This document shows positions 1 to 8,796 of a stretch of DNA of 58,519 nucleotides, in pieces. The first letter of the stretch is position 1. Each line of letters opens with the position of its first letter. A program made the position numbers and the translations under genes. The DNA comes from JASFBA01 sp036172265 (GTDB lineage Bacteria > Chloroflexota > Chloroflexia > DTKN01), in NCBI GenBank assembly GCA_036172265.1, contig JASFBA010000013.1, positions 1 to 58,519 on the forward strand. Reading direction: 5' to 3'. The notes under the pieces were generated by a model. That model searched no databases and had not been told where the DNA came from. It saw only the letters and a program-made list of their open reading frames with translations.

Positions 1-9
1 TTGTTGCCC

Positions 10-37
10 TTGCACTGCCGCCGTTTTGTGCTATAAT
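10..37 (+). promoter_or_regulatory. Sigma70-type promoter of the tad operon
   Basis: TTGCAC (10-15) and TATAAT (32-37) are separated by 16 bp. Transcription would start near 44, leaving a leader of about 50 nt before the ATG at 94. No other start signal lies upstream in the window. Confidence 0.75.
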
Positions 38-93
38 GAAAGTGTACCTTACCTGCTCGGCATTTGGGCTTACCGTGCGGTAGGAGGATAGAA

Positions 94-1329
94 ATGCCGG
101 AAGGCGGCCAGATCAAAGTTCTGATCGTGGACGACATCCCGGAGACGTGCGACTACCTGAGTAAACTGCTCCACTTTGAACGCGACATCGTGGTGGTGGG
201 GACGGCAGGTTCCGGCCAGCAGGGCATCGCCAAGGCCAGGGAACTGCAGCCCGATATTGCCCTGGTGGACATCAACATGCCGGATATGGACGGCATCACG
301 GCTACCGAAAAGATCCTCAGCCAGGTGCCGGGCACCCAGGTCATCATTATGAGCGTCCAGGGGGAGCAGGACTATCTACGGCGGGCCATGCTGGCCGGCG
401 CCAGCGACTTTCTGGTCAAGCCCTTCAGCGGCGACGAACTGGTACAGAGTATCCGCCACGTCTACCAGCGCCGGCCGCGGGTGGCGGCCGCTCCGGTGGA
501 ACGGCCGACGGAGGAGAAGGAACGTGCTCCCGGCCGGCTTATCTCCATCTTCAGCCCGAAAGGGGGCGTAGGGCGCACCACGCTGGCGGTGAACCTGGCC
601 GTGGCGTTGAAACTGGAGCGCCCGAATTTGCGCGTCGCCCTGATGGACGGGAGCCTGCTCTTTGGCGATGTCGGGGTGATGATGGACCTGCGTTCGGAAA
701 AGACGATCAACGACCTGATCGTCCGCTTCGAACAACTCGATGCCGATCTACTCTCCGATGTGATGGTAACTCACTCCTCCGGGGTCAAGGTCCTGCAGGC
801 CCCCCAGGCTCCCCAGCAGGCCGAACTCATTACCCCGGAACACATCAAGGCTATTCTGGAGTTGCTCCGTAGGAACTTTGACTATGTTTTTGTGGATACC
901 TGGTCCTCCTTCCAGGAACGCATCCTGACCATGCTGGACCTCTCCGACCGCATCATCCTGGTAACCACCCTGGAGATGTCGGCGATCAAAAACATCAAAC
1001 TTTTCCTGGAGGTGGCCGAACTGTTGCAATACCCGGCCGGCAAGATCATCCTGGTGGCGAACCGGGCCGATACCCGTTCCGGAATCCCGGTTCAGGAGGT
1101 TGCCCGAAACCTGCGCTTCGAGGTCAGCGCCGTCATCGGGAACGACGGCCAGGCGGTGACCACCTCGATCAACCGGGGGGTCCCCCTGGTGCTGGCCGAA
1201 CCGGGCAACCCGGTTTCGCGGGACATCCGTGCCTTTCTGAAGCAACTCCTGCTGGGCCTGGGGGTGAGTGAAGAAGAGGTTGTTCAGGAGAAAAAGGGAC
1301 TCCTGGGTCGCCTGCGCAAGGTTTCGTAG
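94..1329 (+). CDS. tadZ: TadZ/CpaE-type pilus assembly protein: receiver domain plus MinD-like ATPase
   Basis: A 411-residue localisation ATPase for a Tad (Flp) pilus. Residues 5-125 form a response-regulator receiver domain with the phospho-acceptor Asp near 59 (VDINMPDMDG). Residues 150-400 form a ParA/MinD-like ATPase whose deviant Walker A reads KGGVGRTT (156-163), with Arg where classical members have Lys. TadZ proteins are known to place the Tad machine at the cell pole. I start at the ATG at 94 because AGGAGG lies 6 nt upstream; an in-frame TTG at 64 has no ribosome site. It is the first gene of tadZ-cpaF-tadB-tadC. Pilin, peptidase and CpaB/C genes are not in the window. Confidence 0.9.
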   Translation: MPEGGQIKVLIVDDIPETCDYLSKLLHFERDIVVVGTAGSGQQGIAKARELQPDIALVDINMPDMDGITATEKILSQVPGTQVIIMSVQGEQDYLRRAMLAGASDFLVKPFSGDELVQSIRHVYQRRPRVAAAPVERPTEEKERAPGRLISIFSPKGGVGRTTLAVNLAVALKLERPNLRVALMDGSLLFGDVGVMMDLRSEKTINDLIVRFEQLDADLLSDVMVTHSSGVKVLQAPQAPQQAELITPEHIKAILELLRRNFDYVFVDTWSSFQERILTMLDLSDRIILVTTLEMSAIKNIKLFLEVAELLQYPAGKIILVANRADTRSGIPVQEVARNLRFEVSAVIGNDGQAVTTSINRGVPLVLAEPGNPVSRDIRAFLKQLLLGLGVSEEEVVQEKKGLLGRLRKVS

Positions 1330-1354
1330 AGGCATCCGGGTCAGGAGGTAAGCC

Positions 1355-2740
1355 ATGTCGCTTTTGCGCCGAATCGGTGGACCAGAGCAGAAAGAGCCGG
1401 CCCGGCCGGCCGCGCCGGGGGTGCCGGCCGAGGAAAGCCGGGTACGAATGGCACCCCTCCCTCAGGAGCGGGACGCCTTTGAGACGATCAAAAAACGCGT
1501 CCAGGAACGCCTCCTTTCCGAACTCGACCCCCGGCTCGACCTCAGCCGTACGGCGGAGGTGCGCCAGCAGGTTCAGGAAGTCTTTAATGCCATCCTGGAG
1601 GCGGAAAAGATCGTCTTGAGCCGGGCCGAGCGATTGCGGCTTTTCGAGGCCATCGCCGCCGAAATCCTGGGCTATGGGCCGATCGAGCCGCTCCTGCGGG
1701 ACGACACGATCACCGAAATTATGGTAAACGGACCCAAGCAGGTCTATATCGAGCGGGGTGGGAAACTCTACAAGACCGATGTCACCTTCGAGAACGACGA
1801 CCACGTGATGCGCATCATCGACCGCATCGTCTCCCCTATCGGCCGGCGCGTGGACGAAAGCACTCCCTACGTGGACGCCCGTCTCCCCGACGGTTCCCGC
1901 GTGAACATCATCATCCCGCCCATCTCCCTCATCGGCCCGGTCATCACCATCCGCAAGTTCTCCCGAGACCCGTTCACGGTGGACGACCTGATCCGCTTCG
2001 GCACCATGACGCCGGAAATCGCCAAGTTCCTGGAGGCCTGTGTCAAGGCGCGTCTGAACATCATCGTCTCCGGCGGCACCGGCTCGGGCAAGACCACGAC
2101 GTTGAACGTGCTTTCCTCCTTTATCCCGGAGGACGAGCGCATCATCACCATCGAGAACGCGGCCGAGTTGCAACTGCACCAGGAGCACGTGGTCACGCTG
2201 GAGTCGCGTCCGCCGAACATCGAGGGCAAGGGGGAGATCACCATCCGCGACCTGGTGATCAACGCCCTGCGTATGCGGCCGGAGCGCATCATCGTGGGCG
2301 AGTGCCGCGGCGGCGAAGCGCTGGACATGCTTCAGGCCATGAACACCGGCCACGACGGCTCCCTGACCACGCTGCACTCCAACAGCCCCCGCGATACCCT
2401 CTCCCGTTTGGAGACGATGGTGCTTATGGCCGGCATGGAACTGCCGGTGCGGGCCATCCGCGAACAGATCGCCTCGGCCGTGGATCTGATCGTCCACCAG
2501 GAACGTCTGCGGGACGGCACGCGCAAGATCGTCTCCATCACCGAGGTCCAGGGGATGGAGGGCGACGTCATCGTCCTACAGGACATCTTTGTCTTTGAGA
2601 AGACCGGCATCCGCGACGGCAAGGTGATCGGCGAGTTCAAGGCTACCGGAGTGCGGCCCAAGTTTATCGAAAAGTTCGAGGCGATGGGCATCTATTTGCC
2701 TCCGCAGATCTTTGGCTACACGCCTGAACGTTTCCGTTAA
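1355..2740 (+). CDS. cpaF: CpaF/TadA secretion ATPase of the Tad pilus
   Basis: A 461-residue hexameric type II/IV secretion ATPase that powers pilin assembly. The N-terminal 80 residues are a variable helical region, followed by the N-terminal domain typical of CpaF (GYGPIEPLLRDD...EIMVNG). The Walker A motif SGGTGSGKTTT has its Lys near 246. The Asp-box/Walker B region RPERIIVGECRGGEA and the His-box GSLTTLHSN follow. The length matches CpaF (about 450-480). The ATG at 1355 has AGGAGGT 5 nt upstream, 25 nt after the tadZ stop, so the two are co-transcribed. Confidence 0.95.
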   Translation: MSLLRRIGGPEQKEPARPAAPGVPAEESRVRMAPLPQERDAFETIKKRVQERLLSELDPRLDLSRTAEVRQQVQEVFNAILEAEKIVLSRAERLRLFEAIAAEILGYGPIEPLLRDDTITEIMVNGPKQVYIERGGKLYKTDVTFENDDHVMRIIDRIVSPIGRRVDESTPYVDARLPDGSRVNIIIPPISLIGPVITIRKFSRDPFTVDDLIRFGTMTPEIAKFLEACVKARLNIIVSGGTGSGKTTTLNVLSSFIPEDERIITIENAAELQLHQEHVVTLESRPPNIEGKGEITIRDLVINALRMRPERIIVGECRGGEALDMLQAMNTGHDGSLTTLHSNSPRDTLSRLETMVLMAGMELPVRAIREQIASAVDLIVHQERLRDGTRKIVSITEVQGMEGDVIVLQDIFVFEKTGIRDGKVIGEFKATGVRPKFIEKFEAMGIYLPPQIFGYTPERFR

Positions 2741-2783
2741 AAGCCCCTGGCGCAGATCGCGGCAGTCGGGGCGAGGTGCGTAG

Positions 2784-3794
2784 ATGAATCCTAGCCTTTT
2801 GCTTCTAGGCGGCGGCGTCCTCCTGATCATCGCGCTTCTGGCGGTGATGGCCCTGGGCTTTCGCTCGCGGGGCGATGTGGCCGAGCGGCTGGACCGTTTT
2901 GCCAGCCGGGGGAACGAGGCCGCTGCCGAAGCCAGGCCCAGGAGACGAGGAAAGGGGTCATCCGTCCTGGCAGCCCAACTCGATCGGGCCATTGCCGGCC
3001 GGGGCTTTGCCGCCCGCATCTCCCGCGACCTGGCTCAGGCCAATATGAAACTCACCGTATCCGAATTCCTGGCCCTGCGGGTCATCAGCATCATCGCCGG
3101 CGTGGGCATCGGCTATCTGGTGGCCGTCCTGCGCGGGGGACTCAGCCCGATCGTTACCGGTCTGATCGGCGCGGTGTTGGGCTTCCTCGCCCCCGTCCTG
3201 GCTGTGCGAAGGGCTAAGGGGCGTCGTCTGCGTGCCTTCAACAACCAGTTGGGCGATACCATCACTCTCCTGGCCAACTCCCTGCGTTCCGGCTACAGCC
3301 TGCTTCAGTCTATGGAGATGGTGGCTAGGGAGTCCACCCCTCCGGTGTCGGAGGAGTTTCACCGCGTCGTCCAGGAGGTAGGCCTGGGCCTTTCTGTCCA
3401 GGATGCGCTGGCCAACCTTTATCGTCGGGTGCCCAGTGACGACCTGGACCTGATGATCACCGCCATCAATATCCAACACGAAGTCGGCGGCAACCTGGCC
3501 CAGATTCTCGATACGATCGGCCATACCATCCGTGAGCGGGTGCGCATCAAGGGCGAGATTCGGGTGCTGGTGGCCCAGCAGCGTATTTCGGGCTATGTGG
3601 TGGCTGCCCTGCCGATCTTCCTGGCCCTGATTCTTACCTTCCTGGCCCCTTCCTATATGGACAAACTCTTTAACCCGATTGGCCTGCCTCCTTTTCTGGG
3701 AGGCGACAGTTGGTTTTGCATGCCGGTGTGTTCGCTTCTTTTGATGCTGGCCGGCTTTATGATCATCCAGCGCATCGTGAATATCGAGGTCTAG
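2784..3794 (+). CDS. tadB: TadB, inner-membrane platform protein of the Tad pilus
   Basis: A 336-residue membrane protein with an N-terminal transmembrane segment (residues 4-25), a cytoplasmic stretch, a membrane pair near 95-145, the conserved T2SSF/GspF domain (about 155-285, with the typical LANSLRSGYSLLQSMEMVARE region) and a final pair of membrane segments. TadB and TadC together form the platform on which the CpaF ATPase acts. The ATG at 2784 is preceded by GAGGTG. It sits 43 nt after cpaF in the same operon. Confidence 0.9.
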   Translation: MNPSLLLLGGGVLLIIALLAVMALGFRSRGDVAERLDRFASRGNEAAAEARPRRRGKGSSVLAAQLDRAIAGRGFAARISRDLAQANMKLTVSEFLALRVISIIAGVGIGYLVAVLRGGLSPIVTGLIGAVLGFLAPVLAVRRAKGRRLRAFNNQLGDTITLLANSLRSGYSLLQSMEMVARESTPPVSEEFHRVVQEVGLGLSVQDALANLYRRVPSDDLDLMITAINIQHEVGGNLAQILDTIGHTIRERVRIKGEIRVLVAQQRISGYVVAALPIFLALILTFLAPSYMDKLFNPIGLPPFLGGDSWFCMPVCSLLLMLAGFMIIQRIVNIEV

Positions 3795-3820
3795 GACCGC
3801 CGGCCGGAGGAGGAAAAGCA

Positions 3821-4732
3821 ATGCCACCCATGCTCATTATCCTGGGGGTTGTGTTGCTCCTGGCTATCCTCCTGGCTGTGTTCGTATTCGGGGGAGGGGC
3901 AAAGGAAAGCGACATTGCCGAGCGTCTGGCCCAGTACGCCGAGCGCCCGCTGACCCTGGAGGAGATTGAACTACAAAAGCCTTTCCGGGAACGGGTGCTC
4001 GTCCCGATCATGAACAGCATATCAGCCTTTATCGCCCGTCGTATGCCCAGGCAAACGGTGGAACGCCTGCGCACCCGTTTGGAGATGGCCGGCAACCCGA
4101 TTCAGGCCGGCACCTTCTTTATCCTCCAACTGGCGCTGATGGCGGTGATGGGGATCGGGAGTTTCCTGATCCTCTCCGGCGAAACGATGGACCGGCGTCT
4201 CCTCTATTCCCTTGTTTTAGCCGTGGCCGGCTACGTCCTGCCCACTGTGTGGCTCAACGGGCGGGTCCGCTCCCGCCAGAAGTCCATCCTGAAGGCCCTG
4301 CCCGATGCCATTGACCTTCTGACGATCAGCGTGGAGGCCGGCCTGGGTTTTGACCTGGCCATGCAGCGGGTGGTGGAAAAGTGGAACAACGAACTCAGCC
4401 GTGAGTTTGACCGGGTGCTGGCCGACATCCGGCTGGGCAAGAACCGTCGGGAGGCGTTGCGCGACCTGGTGGCCCGCACCGGCGTACCTGACCTCTCCAC
4501 CTTTGTCGCGGCGATCATTCAGGCCGATCAACTGGGCGTGAGCATTGCCAAGATTCTGCGGGTACAGTCGGATCAGTTGCGTATCCGCCGGCGGCAGCGG
4601 GCCGAGGAACTGGCCCACCAGGCGCCGATTAAGATGCTCTTCCCCCTCGTCTTCCTCATCTTTCCCTCGATGTTCGTGGTTATCCTGGGACCGGCCGTGC
4701 CTATCTTGTGGGACCAGTTTTTCAAAAAGTAA
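3821..4732 (+). CDS. tadC: TadC, second inner-membrane platform protein of the Tad pilus
   Basis: A 303-residue paralogue of TadB with the same architecture: N-terminal membrane helix, central T2SSF domain (KALPDAIDLLTISVEAGLGFD...) and C-terminal membrane helix. The ATG at 3821 is chosen because GGAGGAGGA lies just upstream; a longer reading from 3710 would overlap tadB and lacks a ribosome site. It is the last gene of the block. A large imperfect palindrome follows the stop codon. Confidence 0.9.
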   Translation: MPPMLIILGVVLLLAILLAVFVFGGGAKESDIAERLAQYAERPLTLEEIELQKPFRERVLVPIMNSISAFIARRMPRQTVERLRTRLEMAGNPIQAGTFFILQLALMAVMGIGSFLILSGETMDRRLLYSLVLAVAGYVLPTVWLNGRVRSRQKSILKALPDAIDLLTISVEAGLGFDLAMQRVVEKWNNELSREFDRVLADIRLGKNRREALRDLVARTGVPDLSTFVAAIIQADQLGVSIAKILRVQSDQLRIRRRQRAEELAHQAPIKMLFPLVFLIFPSMFVVILGPAVPILWDQFFKK

Positions 4733-4766
4733 CTGCCTAGCCTCATAACCACGAAGGCAAAGTTGA

Positions 4767-4827
4767 ACCACCAGGACACAAAGACACCAAGATTTCGGAA
4801 ATCTTTGTGTCTTCGCGTCTTTGTGGT
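4767..4827. repeat. 61-bp imperfect palindrome of the CACAAAGACAC type
   Basis: Arms 4767-4793 and 4801-4827 are complementary at 22 of 27 positions around the loop TTCGGAA. The element is built from units such as ACACAAAGACACCAAG. It lies 34 nt after the tadC stop and could act as a 3' stem-loop. The remaining intergenic bases up to 4956 show nothing I can name. Confidence 0.7.
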
Positions 4828-4956
4828 AGGAGTTACAAAGGTGATTTCGCCGGTGCCCGTTTCCCAAGATCGTGACCTCCGAGATGACCTCCGGCACTCC
4901 CCTCTGTGACCCTGTTTGGAGTATTCTGGAGGCGATGAAAGCGATGGAGGTGAACG

Positions 4957-5898
4957 ATGTCCGAACCGATCCTAACGGTACAGGAACTCTACAAAGCCTA
5001 CGGCGAAATCCAGGCCGTGCGCGGCATCTCCTTCCAGATCGGCCGGGGGGAAATCTTCGGCCTCCTCGGACCGAATGGGGCCGGCAAAACCACCACCGTG
5101 TCCATCCTCACCGGCTTGCTCGCCCCCGACCGGGGACAGATCACTGTGGACGGCATTTCCTTCCAGAAGATGCCCAAAGAGATCAGGGCCAAATTGGGGC
5201 TGGTGCCCCAGGACCTGGCGCTCTACCCCACCCTTTCTGCCCGCGATAACCTCCTCTTCTTCGGCCGGCTCTACGGCCTGCATGGGAAACGGCTGCGCGA
5301 ACGCGTGGAGGTGGTGCTGGAGATCGTCCAACTCACCCCCCGCGCCGGCGATGCCGTGCAGACCTTCTCCGGCGGCATGAAGCGACGGCTAAACATCGCC
5401 GTCGGCCTCCTCCACGAACCCGAACTCCTCTTCCTCGATGAGCCCTCGGTGGGTGTGGACCCCCAGAGCCGAAACGCCATCTTCGAAAGCGTGGAGGTGC
5501 TCAACCGCGCCGGCCTGACCATCCTCTACACCACGCACTATATGGAAGAAGCCCAGCGCCTCTGCCACCGCGTCGCCATTATGGACCGGGGCCAGATCAT
5601 CGCCCTGGATACGCCGGCCGCCCTCATCCGCGAGTGGGGAAGTGGCCTTATCATCGCCGGCCTGCCGGAGGAGGCGGCAGAGCGTCTGACCGCCCACCTG
5701 GAACACCACCCGGCGGTCAAGGCCATCCGTCGGCGCGACGACCGGCTCTATCTCGAGGCCTCCCACACCCAGGGAGCCCTCATCGCCCTGCTGGATGCAG
5801 CCAACCGGATGAACCTTCCCCTGAAATCCTTGGAAGTCTTGGAAGCCAACCTGGAGGCCGTCTTCCTGCACCTGACGGGCAAGCGGCTCCGGGATTGA
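4957..5898 (+). CDS. ABC-2 type exporter, ATP-binding subunit
   Basis: A 313-residue ATPase of the drug/lipid/Nod-factor exporter type. Walker A GPNGAGKTTT lies near residue 40, the signature FSGGMKRRLNIA near 138 and Walker B LLFLDEPSVGVDP near 155, followed by the H-loop TTHYMEE. The C-terminal 80 residues are the usual accessory domain of this subfamily. The start has GGAGGTG 5 nt upstream. The permease begins 13 nt after the stop, so the two form one transporter. The substrate cannot be told from sequence. Confidence 0.9.
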   Translation: MSEPILTVQELYKAYGEIQAVRGISFQIGRGEIFGLLGPNGAGKTTTVSILTGLLAPDRGQITVDGISFQKMPKEIRAKLGLVPQDLALYPTLSARDNLLFFGRLYGLHGKRLRERVEVVLEIVQLTPRAGDAVQTFSGGMKRRLNIAVGLLHEPELLFLDEPSVGVDPQSRNAIFESVEVLNRAGLTILYTTHYMEEAQRLCHRVAIMDRGQIIALDTPAALIREWGSGLIIAGLPEEAAERLTAHLEHHPAVKAIRRRDDRLYLEASHTQGALIALLDAANRMNLPLKSLEVLEANLEAVFLHLTGKRLRD

Positions 5899-5911
5899 AA
5901 CGGAGGCAGCC

Positions 5912-7171
5912 ATGATACGGCAAATTCTGGCAATGGCCTGGAAAGACCTGAAGATTTTCTTCAAAGACCTGGGCGGTGTCGCCCTCATCTTCCTTCAGCC
6001 CTTTATGTTTATCGTGGTGATGAGTTACGCTTTGAGCGGTTTCTACACATCCGGCGATGGGGCAATCTCCCTCCTGGCCGTCAACGAGGACCGGGGCGGC
6101 CAGGCAGCGGCCGTGCTCCGTCAACTGGACGAGATGGAGGCCTTCCAGGTCGAAACGACCTGGGAGGAAAAGCCGCTGGACCGGGAACAGGCAGAACGTC
6201 TGGTGGCCGAAGGAACACGGCCTCTGGCCCTGGTTTTCCCGGCCGACTTTTCCAAGGTTCTGGAGGAAATCCCGACCGGGGAGGAACGGCGCACGACCCG
6301 CGTCCTGGTCATCGCGGATCCGGCTATGTCGAGCCAGTTCGTCGAACCGATCCTGGGGACGCTCCAAGGGCTGATCGAACGGCAGACCTTCACGGCCATG
6401 GCTCCCAAAGGGCTGGACCTCCTCTTTGCCCGACTGAGTCCGCAGATGCCTGTCGAGCAACGCGAGGCTATAAAAATCGAGGCTCAGGAAGCCATCTCCG
6501 GCGGTTTTCTGGGCGAGGGTGAGCCGGTAGTCGCCCTGGAGAAGAAGGCGCCGGCCGGGATGCGGGTGGAAAAGTACCCGGACGCCTTCCAACAGAATGT
6601 TCCGGGCTATACCATCTACGGCATCTTCTGGATCGTGAGCTTGCTTGCGGGCTCGGTGCTGGAGGAAAAGCGCCTGGGAACTTTTCGAAGGCTGCTGGCC
6701 GCCCCGCTGGACCGGGCGGTGATGCTGGCGGGGAAACTCCTTCCCTACTACATCATCAACCTCCTTCAACTGATCATCATGCTGGGAGCCTCGCACTTGC
6801 TCTTCGGCTTGCAGTTGGGCTTCTCGCCGGCCGGCCTGGTGCTCATAAGCCTGGCGGCGGCCGCCGCGGCCACCGGGCTGGGCGTGCTCGTCTCCGCCCT
6901 GGCGCGCACCGAGGCCCAGGCGGGTGGGCTAACCGTGCTCCTCCTGCTCACCCTTTCGGCCCTGGGGGGATGCTTCGTCCCGCGCTTCATTATGCCCTCC
7001 TGGCTGCAGACGGCCGGCCTGATCACCCCCCATGCCTGGGCTCTGGACGCCTACCAGGACCTCTTGGTGCGCGGGTACGGGCTGGTGGAAATCCTCCCCA
7101 AGGCAGGGGTGCTGGCCGGCTTTGCCGTTATCTTTTTCACCATCGGGGTCTGGCGCTTCCGCTTCGAGTAA
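5912..7171 (+). CDS. ABC-2 type exporter, permease subunit
   Basis: A 419-residue membrane protein of the ABC2_membrane_3 type (YhgE/DrrB/CcmB-like). One helix (about 18-42) is followed by a large extracytoplasmic domain of about 170 residues, then five helices from about 230 to 415. The motif EEKRLGTFRRLLAAPLDR near 250 is typical of ABC-2 permeases. It is coupled to the preceding ATPase. A perfect 14-bp inverted repeat lies 6 nt after the stop and probably ends the transcript. Confidence 0.88.
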   Translation: MIRQILAMAWKDLKIFFKDLGGVALIFLQPFMFIVVMSYALSGFYTSGDGAISLLAVNEDRGGQAAAVLRQLDEMEAFQVETTWEEKPLDREQAERLVAEGTRPLALVFPADFSKVLEEIPTGEERRTTRVLVIADPAMSSQFVEPILGTLQGLIERQTFTAMAPKGLDLLFARLSPQMPVEQREAIKIEAQEAISGGFLGEGEPVVALEKKAPAGMRVEKYPDAFQQNVPGYTIYGIFWIVSLLAGSVLEEKRLGTFRRLLAAPLDRAVMLAGKLLPYYIINLLQLIIMLGASHLLFGLQLGFSPAGLVLISLAAAAAATGLGVLVSALARTEAQAGGLTVLLLLTLSALGGCFVPRFIMPSWLQTAGLITPHAWALDAYQDLLVRGYGLVEILPKAGVLAGFAVIFFTIGVWRFRFE

Positions 7172-7177
7172 CCCCTG

Positions 7178-7212
7178 CCGGGTAGGCGAAGGCAGTGTCT
7201 TCGCCTACCCGG
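7178..7212 (+). terminator. Perfect palindrome (GGGTAGGCGAAG family) after the exporter operon
   Basis: CCGGGTAGGCGAAG (7178-7191) and CTTCGCCTACCCGG (7199-7212) are perfectly complementary 14-bp arms with a 7-nt loop. It starts 6 nt after the permease stop. There is no U tract, so a terminator role is inferred from position. Related copies lie at 9455, 23609 (half) and 44238. Confidence 0.6.
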
Positions 7213-7220
7213 TGGAGCAA

Positions 7221-7457
7221 AGGGGCGGGTTCAGAACTCTCGCTATTACCCATATCTTGGAGCCGTGCGAGGGTGAAATAGCGCGGAGGGGTGAGAGGGA
7301 AGGGGAACCTGCGGCGAGGCCTCTTGTGCTCCCCTGTTGTAGAGGAGGGGTTACCCCGCCCCTACACGAACGGCCCGAATCGGACCGGACCGTGGCAGTG
7401 TGGTCTCTTGTGTGCCCAAAATATGGGTAAAAGACAGGGTTCAGAACCCCACCCCTA
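7221..7457. repeat. Cluster of GGGGCGGGTTCAGAACC-type palindromic repeats
   Basis: Three relatives of the same element occur here: AGGGGCGGGTTCAG at 7221, a GAGGGGTTACCCCGCCCC-like copy near 7343-7368, and ACAGGGTTCAGAACCCC near 7435. They fill most of the 425-bp gap between the exporter and the histidine kinase. I see no credible gene here. Other copies are at 11877 and 23835. Confidence 0.6.
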
Positions 7458-7584
7458 CCATCGGGCTTTCTCCTAGCCCCCGAATGGGCCGGAGGCCTTT
7501 CGCCTCCGGCGTAGGTAGTTACGTCCTTCCCAAGTTTGATCTCCTTTCTCGAGCAGGGTGGATGCGCTCCCGGCGAGAATACGG

Positions 7585-7590
7585 TATAAT
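7585..7590 (+). promoter_or_regulatory. TATAAT -10 box giving a probable leaderless mRNA
   Basis: TATAAT ends 6 nt before the ATG at 7597, so transcription should start at or next to the start codon. No ribosome-binding site precedes the ATG. No good -35 is visible 17 bp upstream. Confidence 0.5.
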
Positions 7591-7596
7591 AGGGCT

Positions 7597-8796
7597 ATGA
7601 AGAAAATCTTTCTGGTGCAGAAGAGCAATTTTCCCCTCCTCCTCGTCGCCTACCTGACCTGGGGTACCGTAGCGGCCATCTGGTGGAGTACGACGGAGCG
7701 GGAGCATCCCGCGGCCTGGGTCGGCGGGGGAATGCTCCTTGCCTTTGCCCTGCTGATGGCCCTGAATCCCGGCGTGCTATCCCCCTCCTGGCGTCACCTC
7801 TACCTCGCCGTTCAGAGCGCTCTGGTGGCCGGCCTTCTCCTTATGGAAACCCTTTCCTGGTCGGCCATCCCCATCCTTTTCTTTATCCTGAGCGCCTTTG
7901 CCATGCTCCTCTGGCCACGCCGCCGCCTCCTTGGCTGGCTCTGGATCGGCCTCTTCAGCCTCCTCACCGGGGGCATCCTGGTCTTCCGGATGGACTGGGG
8001 GAGGGGACTTCTCACCCTCCTCCCTTACGCCGGGGGCTATGGCTTCTTCGGCGTCTTTGCCGAGGCCCTGGCCCGGGCCGAAGAAGCCCATCGCCGCACC
8101 CAGGAACTCCTGGGAGAACTCCAGGAGGCTCACCACCAGTTGCGGGCCTATGTCTCCCGGGTGGAGGAACTGGCCGTCGCCGAAGAGCGCAACCGGATGG
8201 CCCGCGAAATGCACGATGCCCTGGGCCACCGCCTGACCATCGCGGCGGTGCAACTGGAGGGCGCCGAACGGCTGATGGCTCTAGACGCGCAACGGGCTGC
8301 CCGGATGGTGCATACCGCTCACGGAGAGGTACGGGAGGCGCTTGCCGAGTTGCGGGAGACAGTGGCCGCGCTACACACACCCCTGGAGGCCGGGATGCCC
8401 CTGCCGGAGGCCCTGCGCCGGCTGGCCGACCACTTTCGCGCCGCAACCGGCCTGGAGGTAAGCCTGTTGCTGCCTCCGGAACATTTTGACCTGCCGGCCG
8501 CCCACCACCTGACCCTCTACCGGGCCGCCCAGGAGGCGCTGACCAATATTCAGCGCCACGCCCAGGCCGGCCAGGCCTGGCTCGTACTGACCCTCCACCC
8601 TGACCATCTGACCCTGCTCATCGGCGACAACGGTCGGGGCTTTCCCCCGAAGGCGGAGGAACTGGGCTTCGGCCTGCGGGGACTTCGGGAACGGATCGAG
8701 GCACTGGGGGGCACCCTGCATCTGGAGGAACGTACCGGAGGTGGGGCACAACTTCATATCACCCTCCCCCGCCCCCAGGTGGGTGGCGATGGCTGA
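7597..8796 (+). CDS. LiaS/DesK-type sensor histidine kinase
   Basis: A 399-residue kinase of the HisKA_3 family. Residues 10-150 contain about five or six membrane helices with no recognisable extracellular sensor domain, as in DesK-like thermosensors and LiaS-like envelope sensors. A coiled linker leads to the phospho-acceptor REMHDALGH (His about 206). A HATPase_c domain has GDNGRGF near 342 and GLRGLRERIEALGG. The start at 7597 follows a TATAAT box by 6 nt and appears leaderless. The response regulator overlaps its last 8 bases, so the two form a two-component pair. The neighbouring ABC-2 exporter is a plausible target, by analogy with Lia/Des-type loci. Confidence 0.88.
   Translation: MKKIFLVQKSNFPLLLVAYLTWGTVAAIWWSTTEREHPAAWVGGGMLLAFALLMALNPGVLSPSWRHLYLAVQSALVAGLLLMETLSWSAIPILFFILSAFAMLLWPRRRLLGWLWIGLFSLLTGGILVFRMDWGRGLLTLLPYAGGYGFFGVFAEALARAEEAHRRTQELLGELQEAHHQLRAYVSRVEELAVAEERNRMAREMHDALGHRLTIAAVQLEGAERLMALDAQRAARMVHTAHGEVREALAELRETVAALHTPLEAGMPLPEALRRLADHFRAATGLEVSLLLPPEHFDLPAAHHLTLYRAAQEALTNIQRHAQAGQAWLVLTLHPDHLTLLIGDNGRGFPPKAEELGFGLRGLRERIEALGGTLHLEERTGGGAQLHITLPRPQVGGDG

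Noticed and set aside
1169..2497. Long antisense open frames opposite cpaF and many other genes
   Set aside because: They are by-products of GC-rich codon use, with no start signals and no recognisable domains.
7221..7457. tRNA T-arm-like GGTTCAGAACC strings
   Set aside because: No acceptor, D or anticodon stems can be built around them; they are palindromic repeats.
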